Shown in pieces: positions 44,387 to 54,619 of a DNA stretch of 64,000 bases. This DNA is from Sporothrix humicola (taxonomy: Eukaryota; Ascomycota; Sordariomycetes; Ophiostomatales; Ophiostomataceae): the NCBI GenBank assembly GCA_021396245.1, contig WNYE01000057.1:186001-250000 (forward strand). Direction: 5' to 3'. Each line of letters opens with the position of its first letter. Position 1 is the stretch's first letter. Under the pieces are notes generated by a model. It saw only the letters and a program-made list of their open reading frames with translations, had not been told where the DNA came from and made no database searches. A program made the translations under genes and the position numbers.

Positions 44387-47300
44387 CTAGTTTTGCTTGA
44401 GAGCTGGCTGCAGCGTGCGGTCGGAAAATGTCTTTCTGTTCTCCTTCTTTCCTAGAAATATGTTTTCGAGCTCGGCATTGAACTGGACGGTGCTCTTCAA
44501 GAGCGGCTCGCTTGGCTTGGTGCGGCCGTTCCAAGTCATATACTTGGCCGATGCAGAGCCGGATTCCTGGGCTCGCTTGCTGGGAACTGAGTCGCTTTTG
44601 ACGGATATAGTGTCGAGTGACCTTTGGACTGTGATTTGTGCGTCGGCTTGTGTGGTTGCACGGATCGAATCGCTATCTTGGTGGGATGCTGCCTCCTGGT
44701 ATGACGAACTGGGGCTATTTTCAAGTCTCCCAGCGCGTGAGCCTGGCAAGACACCAGAAATGTATGCTCGCACATCTGCATATGCGCTGGCAATTGGAGT
44801 CGATGGTATGGTTTGAGGGGATGCAAACTCATTCTCTGGATGTGCATCCCCATCTTCCACCTTGCTGTGAACAGACTTCGATGGGGTAACCGGAGCTGTC
44901 CGTTGGTTGCTTTCCATGCTAACCAGGACGCCAAAAATGCCATCAATGTCCTGCACCAGACTCTCGTCAACACTGCGAGGGCTCACGGGCGACTTTGGGG
45001 CCAGATCCGATGTATTTGCTTCTGAAATGGGCGTGGCGACCTGCGATAAAGGAGATGCAGGAGCACTTTTCTCGACCTTCAAGCTAGATGCTTTCGACTG
45101 GTTGGCCGTTACTGAGCATGGCTGGTTTAGTGAACGACTCGAGGCTGCAGCGGAGGGCGCGAGAGCCGTGAGAGATGGGGTCGATACTTGTTTCCGGTAT
45201 ATGACCTTTTTGATGCCGGCACGAATGGCCGTCGAGAGGGCCTTGGTGTAGGAGGACTCCGGCTCGTCGGAAGGAGCCTCATTATGGACAACTGTAGCCT
45301 GACTCGCAAGCGGAGACAAGGATGTCACAATGTCTTTGACATTTGATAGTTCTTCATCTTCAGCGGGCTTCATGGCTCGCTCACTAGTCGAGCTATGGTC
45401 TCTTGGAGTCTTTTCGAGCTTCTTCCAGCTGGGCTCAGTCCTCCAAGAGTCAGATGGCCCCTGTCCATCAATCGAGAGTGTATGGCGGCGAATACCGGAT
45501 GGCAGTTTGAAATCACCATCCTTGGAGCCATCCAAGGTGATAGGACGGCGCAGACCAGTGTCTGGCGAGTTGGACCAAGGGTCTCTGGCAGAACCGCGCT
45601 GCGGCATATCCCGGTGGCCAGATTTGTGACTGCTTAGTGGATAGGTATGGGAGATACTTCTCCTCTGCGTGCTCGAGGTCGCACCTTGTGGGCCGGCATT
45701 GTTGGTATCATCTGCACGGGCCGGGCTGCTGTGATCGAGCTTCTGGATTTGCTGGTGCCACTCTTCTGCCATCTTCTCAACATCGGTTGTAGTCGCTTGA
45801 GGAGATGCCAGATCACATTGAGTCCGAGGGTTTTCTTTTGCCCACTTTTTGAGAGTGACGCTCGACATGGAGTGGTACTGCGACTTTGCAGATGCGGTGT
45901 CCCCATCGTCGTGACCGGATTTGTTTTTGACCTGGCCATCGAGCTGATTGCCAGTGGAGGCCATAGATGGTGCTTTGCCAGAGGTTGTATTGCGAAGAGA
46001 TAGAGATGTGGTGGAAGATGCCTTTTGAACATGGTTTGTCCCAAGAGACCCTGGATTATGCAAGACTGGGCTAGATGACTTCCTCAGCCCGAAGGTGAAG
46101 CCTGAGCAGCGAAAGTGGTTAGTGGAGCTATTTACTTAGAGCGAAGAGAAAGGGACTGAACTTACGGTCCAGAGAGAGAAATGGAAGTCGTATAGTCGCA
46201 TTTCGGGCTGGAAGACTATGTGTGTCGGTCGTGCCAGCCTCATCGGAGCCTGTAGACTCGACATTCACGATGGCATTGCCATCTGAGCTCGGAACTTCGT
46301 TGACAAGTGGAGGAGGGAGATCAAATGAGCTGATGTGTGATGACCCGGAAGCCTTGCGACCGTTCTTCTTTCTGTTGACAACAACCCGGGCCTCACGGGC
46401 CTCGTGAACACTGCCCTCTTCATCCATAGAAGTGAGTGAGTCTGACAGCGTCTGCGCATGGCCAGTTGTGGGATCTTGCATTCCATCCTTCTTGGTATTC
46501 TGAATCAGGCCGTTGGATGGGAGGTGCTTGATCCGGAGACTGTTTTGGCCCGACTCAACCTCTTGGGTGCTGGAAGACTCAGTCTTAGCGGTAGTACTGG
46601 ACACTGCATTTTCTGTATTCTCAGGAGGTGCGAGGACTGAAGAATCTGGTGCAGATTGAGAGACATTGTCCGAGAGAGGCCTCGTTGTTTGTGCGTCCGT
46701 AGCAAAAGAGGCCCAGATGGAGCCCTGGTTGTCCTTGAGGCTGGCGCGAGTTTGACTGCGAGAACTGATGCTATGCGGGAGTCCAATCTTGCCGGACTGG
46801 GCTGAAGGGTGTCTGGATGAGACTGGTGCTGGCAGGGCCGGTGGTTTGGGTAGAACATATGTGCTCTTCTCTTTGCCCTTGCCTGTAAATGCAGGCGGGA
46901 CGGTCAGATCTTCGCGGCTGCGTGTAAATGTGTACTCCAGGGACGTGCGGTATCCGCTGCCATCCATGATGGCCACAGTGTTGTGAGGATGGGTCATGCT
47001 GTGCAAAGACACGTCGCTAGGGTCTTCTTTAATGGTGGACATGGAGGACCTCTTGTAGTTGCGGGCATTGTATTGGGCCTGCTGCTGCATCATCAAATGC
47101 TGCTGTTGTTGATGAAAGTGCTGCTGCTGCTGCATTTGTTCAATCTGCAGCTCTTCTTGGATCATCCTTTGAGTCAGGCGGCGGACCTCGGCGCGGCGAG
47201 CGGCCGCAGCCAGCTCGTCAGTGCTACATGATGTGTTGAGCATACGGCTATGGCGAACAGGGCGGGTCGGTGATGAGCGGCCAATGGTGCCAATCCGGTT

Positions 47301-47774
47301 CATCAGGCTGCTGAGAGGGCTCATGTTTGTATTGTCGGTTCCGCTGTCAAGATCACCGCCATTGGGAGCAGACATGGTGACGGGTACGCTGGGAACAGGA
47401 CTCGCGGTGGCACCGGCGGCCCGCATGCGCGCACGGCTCAAGAGCTCGTCGTCGCTGTCGGTCTCGCTGTCGGCGAGTCCCTCAAAATCGGGGATCTTGG
47501 GAATGGGGACATGTGTGGAGGATCCCTGTCGCGGCGACAGCTCGCCATCAGCAGTAGCATCCGCATTGGCGTCGCTCTTTTGGCGAGAGTGCGAATGTAA
47601 ATGTGCACGAGGTGGCGGGGTCGGTGGAACAGACAAGCCAGTCATTGTAGGCCGGGCCAGTCTTGCGGGCCGTGGTGCCGCCGGCAAGGCTGTCAGGGAC
47701 CGGGGCAGCGGATGGCTGTCATCATCGCCTGGCGAGAAGCCCACGGACGACCTGTAGCAGAAGCAAAGGCCCAT
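44387..47774 (-). CDS. Large disordered protein with N-terminal acylation motif (1107 aa), unrecognised
   Basis: Exons 47774-46166 and 46101-44387 join in phase 1 (donor GTAAGT, acceptor CTGCTCAG). The protein starts MGLCFCYRSS: Gly2 with Cys4 and Cys6 is the pattern of N-myristoylation plus palmitoylation, so attachment to a membrane is inferred. The rest is long, Ser/Thr/Pro-rich and probably disordered, with a short helical stretch (AEVRRLTQRMIQEELQIEQM), a Gln/His run around residues 240-265, and no domain I recognise. If the start were a later Met (for example MTGLSVPPTPPPR), the acylation motif would be lost. A GCTACAG at the end of the start segment could also be an intron acceptor. 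The gene is real by length and splice fit; the function is unknown. Confidence 0.72.
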
Positions 47775-48653
47775 TGTGAGGCGATATCGTGAGACAGTGG
47801 GGATGTAAAAGGAGACTGAAGCCAATTGCAGGCCGATGGAGACTGTATGAAAGGACGGTGAGCAAGAGAAAAGAAGAGACGATTTGTGTCGTACCGAAGC
47901 ACAGGTGTGTGGTTGTTCAGTGTTCAGGAGAGATTCTGTGCGAGTGAAAGGTGAGGCGATGGTGAGGGCAAAGTGGGAGAAGTGGAGGAAGAGGGTAAAC
48001 AGAGACAACAGCCCATGATGGAGAGAAATGGAAAGACAACAAAGACATGGGCCGTGGTTGAGGGCGCAACAGAGACGGAAGGTGCATCGCAAGATGTGAG
48101 GTAGGAAGGAGGTCGGGCAGGAAATGCACAGATATGGGAAGTCGCTACCGATGCGCGATGCTGTGGAAGGTACGAGGTTGTCGTGGATGACGGCCATCGC
48201 ACGGCCATCGCTCTTGCCTGTTTTGCAGTCGCACCTGCCCTGACATTTTGGTGGGAGCACTCAGATCACCAAAAGCCATGTGAGAGGCGAGAGAGGAGGG
48301 TCGTTCCTTCCTAATGTAGCACGAGAGTGCTCCGTATACTTAACAATTCAGCACATAATTTTTTCCATGGGAGTTACACTTAAATAAAACAGGCAGTCAC
48401 GTCATGAGAGGAAAGCATCATCAGATGGACAGGATATCGTATCAACAGGATATTAATTATGGACAAAATAAGACCTGGTATGTGCAAGAGATGAGCAAAA
48501 CGCTGCGCCGGAAGATACAAAAAGCCCAAAAAATAAACTAATAAACTAATATGTCATACACAAACATGATACCGTAAATGTAGTCGTTAAAGTGGAGTGA
48601 AAGCCTAGGAGCCCGAAAATAATAATAATAAGAAGAAGAAGAATGGCCGCCGC
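47775..48653. other. Intergenic sequence, no supported gene
   Basis: This includes the upstream region of the acylated protein and the 3' end of the Zn2Cys6 gene. An AATAAT/AAGAAG microsatellite lies at about 48619-48645. Open frames above 47774 continue the coding frame but look like leader, not protein. Confidence 0.5.
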
Positions 48654-51600
48654 TCACATATCTTCCCAGGAGTAGTCGGCCCAGAGGTCGCCAAGGTTGA
48701 GACCAAGCAACTCATAGTTGAAGTCGGGATTGACGACCTGCTGGGCGGATTGGAGAGCATTGGGGTCGGCATTGGGGTTGGCGATGCTGGACATGTTGGC
48801 AATATTGGACATCCACCAGGCGGCGGGCGGTGCGGGCATGGCGGCATCGACGACGCCCGGAGTGGTGGTGGGTTGGGTCATGGGCAGGAAAGGCGTGATG
48901 TGCTTGGAGGTGTTAGCGTCGGAAGCGCTGTATTCAGATGGAATAAGAGAGCCGAAGCCTACCTTCGCCAGATCCGAGACACCATTGACGCCGTTGACGC
49001 CGTTGGGAAGAGGCGCGCTCATCTTGGAGTGCGGCGGGGTGGGTTGTTGTTGTTGAGGCTGCGGCTGCTGCTGCTGCTGCTGCTGCTGTTGGAGAATTTG
49101 CTGCTGCCGCATCGCGTGCGCTTGTTGCATATGGGGCGGCGGCATTCTGCGCTGCTGAGGAGGCGATTGAAGGGGGCGTTGCTGCGAGGGCGGCTGCTGG
49201 ACAGGAAGTTGCGGCTGCGCTTGCTGTTGCGGGAGAGACGCCTGTGCCTGGCCGTTGGTTTGGCCGTTAGTTTGGCCGTCCGTCTGACCCTGCTCTTCGG
49301 TTCCGTCGGGATTCGTGGTTTGCTGCTCTTGCCGTGCCAGCAGCTTGTAGTGCAGGTTGACAAAGCGCTCGGCCGACGATGCCTTGGCGGCCTCGGGCGT
49401 TTTATCGCCGAGGTGCGCTTCCAAAAGACCGGTGGCGGCGCACATGATGGAGTACCCCCAGGGCTCGTTGTTGCCGCAGCGTAGGACGCGGTCCTCCTTC
49501 ATGGCGAGACACTTTTCGAGTAGCTTCTTGGTGTGCTGCGAGTTGACCATGATCATGTTGGTGGAGCCGCGGGACTGGAGCATGGTGACGCTGCAGAGGT
49601 TAATGGAGAGTGTGAGGGCGTCTTCGCGCAGGAAATTCAGAGTGCGCACGCTCTGCTCGGCCAGCTTGTCGTGCAGGAGAACCATGTCGCGTGCCGCGTT
49701 GTAGTAGATAATCTCCGAGTATTGGTACTTGGAGTTGGTCTTGCGCAGCTTGAGGTAAGGCTGGTGCAGCGGGATAATGTACTGGCGCAGCTGGATGTGC
49801 AGCAGAGTGTAGGCCAGGAGGGGCGTCAGCTTGGCCGTGCTTCCGTTGCCGTTGGTGCCGTTCTCGTCGGCATTCTCGCTGGCAGCCGCAATGGCGCGCA
49901 CGTCCCATGACGGCAGCGCGTCAATTTCCTGTGTAATGTCGTTGGTGTAGCGGATGACCTGGTCATAGTCCAAATCGTCGGGCGGACCTGTCAAAACGCG
50001 GCTCAACTGCAGGCGCAGTGGCAGACTCTGACGGCTCAGGTGCTGGTAGGATGAGAAGGTGTACTCGTCGGTCGGGCGCGACTGTGGCAGCTCGGTAGTG
50101 TCCTCGTCAAAGTCCTCGTCGGCCAGGTTTCGTGGCGGGTGGACGTCGAAGCGCAGGGCACTGAGCAGAGTGGGCAGACCGTGGTCAAAGGAGGCCTGCA
50201 TGTCGAATTCCTGGATCGTGGCCCAGATTCGGCGCCGCATTTCCTGGTTGTAGACCGAAACCGAGTCGTGGATATGGCTGGGCTCGCGGTGCAGGCCGAC
50301 AGAAACGGCGTCTTGGGTCAGTGCGCCCGACGTCTTCCAGAACCGCTTCTTCTTCATTGTGTTGACGCGCTTGGCCAGATAGTTGAGGCAGGCGATCTGG
50401 TAGTGGACGAGCTTGCGGTGCTTCTGGCTCTGGCGCTGGCTCCAGGCGTCGCAGGCATTGATCCACTTCTCGGCCATGTGGTGCGACTGCGAGATCATGC
50501 CGACAAACTTGCCGGTGGGATTGCCGCGCAGACAGCTCGAGATGGACATCATGGACAGCAAAAGGGCCGTAAAGGCGGGCGTCCGCTTGTGACCAGGCTC
50601 CCAGAACGCAGCATAATCGCGCTTGAAGCTCGGAATGTGCACAATGCGGTGGACCTGCTCGAACTGGTCCAGATATATATTAATCAGGACGTCCATCTCG
50701 GTGCGATCTGGCAGCAAGGCCTCGAGTTCTGGGTCGGGCTGCAAGAAACGCTCTTCGCGGTCCTGCTTGCGCTTCTGGCGGTCCTTGCTGTGGTGGTGAT
50801 GGACATGCAGTGGGCGCAGCCACTCCTCGGCAGTCTCCTTCATAAAGGGGCACAGGCCCGTGAGCTCGCTGAAAGCCATGCAGGCGTTGTGCGGGCCAAA
50901 GTAGCGGGTCTTGAACTCCTTGCCACGGAAGAAACGCAGCTCGTCGCCGACCTGCATGGCCGCCGCACCGCCCGAGCCGTAAATTGTCTCAACAAACGTC
51001 GAAGGCGGTGAAGGCGCACGGCCGCCCTCCTTATCTTGTGGCGAGTCGTCGTCGCGGAGTGTGGCACTGCCGTCGGATGGTGCGAGCAGCAGCTTGTTGA
51101 GAGGGTTGTTGTTGTTGGCAACGCCTGCCGCAGACGCCAGCAGCTGCTTGAGCTGGGCAACCTCGAGCTCGAGACGGCGCATTCTGTCGCCATCCACCAG
51201 CGAAGACGGGCCAGAGCCCGAGCGATGTGAGTCCCGGCGGTATGGCGGCACGATGCCGGCATCAGACATGTAGCTTCCACCGACACCGCCGCCGCCTATG
51301 CTGCTAATGCCACCGCTCCCACCGGGTCCAATAGGTCCACCGCTCAAACCACCGGCAAGTGCTGAGATGCGTGATTCAAAGTTGGCGAGTGCTCCTTGGG
51401 ACAGGCCGTTCTTGGCTGGCGGTGCAAGGCCCGGCCGTGTCTCGTATGTGCACCGCTCGGGCGTGCCTGACTTGATACACCGTTCACAGGGGAATCCACG
51501 GTCACAAGACAGCTTTCGCCGGCGGCATTCGAGGCATGATAGACGGACACGCTGGCGTTTGCGTGGCGGATGATCGCCCTTTTCGTCGCCTGGCTGGCTC

Positions 51601-51716
51601 TCGCTGCGGTCGCGGTTGTGGTCGTCGTCGGCGTGCGAGTGGTCGGAGTCGGGAGAAGAGGCCCGGCTGCTGGGCGCATCAGAGCCGGGTCGCTTCTTGT
51701 CAGCCGCCTGCGACAT
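48654..51716 (-). CDS. Zn2Cys6 fungal transcription factor (1020 aa)
   Basis: Residues 61-89 hold the binuclear zinc cluster CLECRRRKLSCDRGFPCERC..C, with six Cys in C-x2-C-x6-C-x5-C-x2-C-x8-C order and the basic run just before it (PRKRQRVRLS). A Gal4-like DNA-binding role is inferred. A coiled-coil-like linker (MRRLELEVAQLKQLLASA) about residue 175 would mediate dimerisation. The fungal-specific middle homology region spans about residues 330-680 (LINIYLDQFEQVHRIVHIPSF; LLLSMMSISSCLRGNPTGKF). The C-terminal 250 residues are Gln/Pro-rich with a poly-Q run, ending in a possible acidic activation end (LLGLNLGDLWADYSWEDM). Target genes are unknown. The start MSQAADKKRP was chosen because it leads straight into the cluster; upstream frame is not conserved in character. 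Confidence 0.9.
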   Translation of the reverse strand: MSQAADKKRPGSDAPSSRASSPDSDHSHADDDHNRDRSESQPGDEKGDHPPRKRQRVRLSCLECRRRKLSCDRGFPCERCIKSGTPERCTYETRPGLAPPAKNGLSQGALANFESRISALAGGLSGGPIGPGGSGGISSIGGGGVGGSYMSDAGIVPPYRRDSHRSGSGPSSLVDGDRMRRLELEVAQLKQLLASAAGVANNNNPLNKLLLAPSDGSATLRDDDSPQDKEGGRAPSPPSTFVETIYGSGGAAAMQVGDELRFFRGKEFKTRYFGPHNACMAFSELTGLCPFMKETAEEWLRPLHVHHHHSKDRQKRKQDREERFLQPDPELEALLPDRTEMDVLINIYLDQFEQVHRIVHIPSFKRDYAAFWEPGHKRTPAFTALLLSMMSISSCLRGNPTGKFVGMISQSHHMAEKWINACDAWSQRQSQKHRKLVHYQIACLNYLAKRVNTMKKKRFWKTSGALTQDAVSVGLHREPSHIHDSVSVYNQEMRRRIWATIQEFDMQASFDHGLPTLLSALRFDVHPPRNLADEDFDEDTTELPQSRPTDEYTFSSYQHLSRQSLPLRLQLSRVLTGPPDDLDYDQVIRYTNDITQEIDALPSWDVRAIAAASENADENGTNGNGSTAKLTPLLAYTLLHIQLRQYIIPLHQPYLKLRKTNSKYQYSEIIYYNAARDMVLLHDKLAEQSVRTLNFLREDALTLSINLCSVTMLQSRGSTNMIMVNSQHTKKLLEKCLAMKEDRVLRCGNNEPWGYSIMCAATGLLEAHLGDKTPEAAKASSAERFVNLHYKLLARQEQQTTNPDGTEEQGQTDGQTNGQTNGQAQASLPQQQAQPQLPVQQPPSQQRPLQSPPQQRRMPPPHMQQAHAMRQQQILQQQQQQQQQPQPQQQQPTPPHSKMSAPLPNGVNGVNGVSDLAKVGFGSLIPSEYSASDANTSKHITPFLPMTQPTTTPGVVDAAMPAPPAAWWMSNIANMSSIANPNADPNALQSAQQVVNPDFNYELLGLNLGDLWADYSWEDM

Positions 51717-54619
51717 ATTTGCGGCTGCAAGAAGGGAGGGGAGATGGTGGTGTCTGGTGGTGTGAAGGATCGGCAGGACAGAGTTAAAAAGTAATGGGTG
51801 AGTAAGGCGGACGAGGCTCGATGCTTGCTGTCCGGTGGTTGCACAGCGTTGTTTGTGTAGCCCCGGAGTGAGGTTAAGGCTTGTCGATTGTCGACTTTTC
51901 TTTTTTGGTCGTTGAAGATGCTCGTTGCGTGAGCTTGTGCCGGAGGCGCTACCCCCGCTAAATGTTGCCTTGCTATGTATGTCTCGGTCTGGACGTGTCC
52001 TGGAGGCGGCCAGGTGGCGGCTAAAGGTGTGTTCGTGTGCTGCGTTGCCGTAGATTGAGGCCAATGTCTATCTATGGATCATATTGAGGTTTGAGATTGA
52101 GTTGATTGAGCTGGAGATTGACGTCGAAAAAAGGCAGATAAAGTGCGGTGACGACGCAACGGCTGGCGCTGCGAGAAATGGCGAATGCGACAAAACGAAA
52201 AAGAATGCCGGGATAAAAAATGACGAGAGACAAAAAGCACGAGACTGGGGTCGAAAAAAGAATAAAAGGGAAAAAGGCCAGAAACCAGAAAAATCAAATG
52301 CACAGATCACGAAGGAACCTGCAATTGTGGCGACCAAAATCTCCATCGGCCGCATAAGTAACGTCAACTGCCTACTGGGGCAGGTGCATACGAGCGCTGT
52401 CGACTCGCTCTTGCCCAGCAAATTCTCCTAAAAACCCCAAGGCTCGGCCAAAAATGCGCGCACGCTCACACTTTCCCTCTCCGTTCGCGGGCCGCCATCT
52501 GCCAAACAGCTTACGTAAAAAGCCAGCCCCTCTTCGGAATAAGCTCGGAACGCCGAGATACACCCCGCCAGGGACCCACACGCGGCACCAGTGTTGAATT
52601 TTCAGGGACTTTTTTCTAGGGCGTGTTAGGCGCTGCTGGTTCCTCTTTTAGGGCATTTAGGGCATTCTTCTGCTTGGTGATGTTGATATTCACCTTCACT
52701 TACACGACCTCAACACCGTGAATACTTCGAGATGTTCTAATTTTGACCCGAGACAAGATACAAAAATAAGAATGAGGGAGGGAAAGCTTGTTCTCGGAGA
52801 GCTGCACGAACGCGAATCATCCGGACCCGGTGAAACGGTACACCGTGCTGCCTGATAAAAACGGGCATCGATTTGTATGTTTTCACATCGATTGGATGGT
52901 GAATATTGATGGACGGGCAGATATGTGGAGGTATGGGCTGTCTAAACCGTTTCCAATATTATGTGCCGTCTATGGGAGTATCGGGGTGAATATGACATAC
53001 GTATTTCGTGAAATGTGGCATATGAGGACTATCGGGGCATGAGCAAAAACATCATATACCGTATACATCGTATTGTTTCCAGGCCTGAAGATTTTTGAAT
53101 TTGTCACTTGGTGCAACATCCGCTGGACAAAGTTATCAATCGAAGGGGACGCTGACCGGAGCGGACATTGTTTTGGCAGTTCACGGCGAGATAGCCAGAT
53201 TGCATCCAATAGATGTGATGCTTCCTGTGACTCGACGTCAGATTCTGGACTTCCCCGCTTCAGCCTGGTGATGCAGCCTTGTCATCAAGTCTGGAACGCG
53301 TTGCTCAATTCACGGTCTTGACATGACCGACTGTTCCGGGCCAGCACAGCTGGGCAAGGGCAAATATATAAAATAAAATAAAAAAGTCGAATCAAAATCG
53401 GATTCATATGCTTGTTTGTTGCCTGGTTTTTGATGGTACGGGCAACGAACAATCGAAAAAAACTGATAACAGCATTGTACTGATGGCGAAGTCGGAGGCC
53501 ATGAAGGGTGGCAGATGGAAGTTGGTGATGTAATGGACGGTGGTAGTTTGCTGTGACAGAAACAAGACCCATGATACGGAATACTACGACAAATACCCCC
53601 TTTCTGGCACCCTGTTGGCACTTCTCCGTTCCTTCCCCAATGGATGCGTGAGACGGGTTAACTCCTTCCCGCTGTCGAGGTGTTCCTGAGAGAAAAGTCT
53701 TTCCTAGTTTGGATAACAATCGTCCATTTCTGCCTGGCTGGCGTCGTCAACAAGCTCAGAAAACAGGAAAGAACGCGACTGCGCTTAAGTGAACAAGGAA
53801 GGAGGAAAGACGTGTGCTGACAACCGTCTGTTCTTTCCCGCCGTTTCGCAGAATGACTTGAAGTGTTCTCGCATTTTATCAGATTATCAGATCGAAAGAA
53901 CCTTGTCAAACAAGAAAGAATGTTGCAATTAGACCCTATACTAGTAGCGGTGAGTCAAACAAACAGCCTGTTGACGTCCTTACGACAGTCTTTAATACTC
54001 TTTTGACAGTGGTGTGATTCTCCGAGCAGCTCGGGCTTCCGAGCTGGCACACCCAAAAGCGGTTGAGTGGTATTACGGGGACAGGGCCCGCCTCTAATTC
54101 CCTAATTTGAGACCTATGGGCTCCACGCACGATTATCAGATCCTCTTTATCAGATGGAAAGACATGACTCCACGTGGAGCGATTTTTTTGCGTTTTGTGT
54201 TTTTCTTGGCGTTGGGGAGGATTTAATGGGCGATGGGGTGCTCGAGACGCGTATTTTCCAGTCTGTGTCGGGTACCTTCTTCCATTGGGTGCTCACATCA
54301 ATACGATTGTTTTGTGGGAAAGGGCTGCAAAATGGCGAGCTCGTCTTGCAGTGTGAGCAATAGTGCGGTCAAGCGAAGAGAGGAAACAAAAAGTGGGTAC
54401 ACATCGGCACTCACCGCCCTCAGTCCAAAGCACAGTTACAGACACCCCGCGCCCCACTTTAATTCGTTTTCTGCCGCCTGCCATCAAGACGCGTTCGTGT
54501 CAATGAGGCAGGGCCGCTCAGCCGCGTCCACAGTGTGTACATCACCTGTCTCGAGTTAAGCCGACACCCGGGCATCACCACTGAGAGACGATATCCACGC
54601 CCACTGCCTCAACCCCGCC
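51717..54619. other. Divergent intergenic region between the Zn2Cys6 gene and CENP-N (2.9 kb)
   Basis: No gene is supported. The leader of the Zn2Cys6 gene (51717-52300) has a CTTGCAG just before its ATG, which may be a 5' leader intron acceptor. Two ACGCGT motifs are near the CENP-N end (annotated separately). The short frames at 52.1-53.9 kb show no family similarity. Confidence 0.5.
54247..54494. promoter_or_regulatory. Two ACGCGT (MluI cell-cycle box) motifs upstream of CENP-N
   Basis: ACGCGT occurs at 54247-54252 and 54489-54494, 368 and 126 bases before the CENP-N start. In yeasts this hexamer is the binding site of the MBF factor that drives G1/S genes. Whether it works here is inference. 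Confidence 0.45.
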
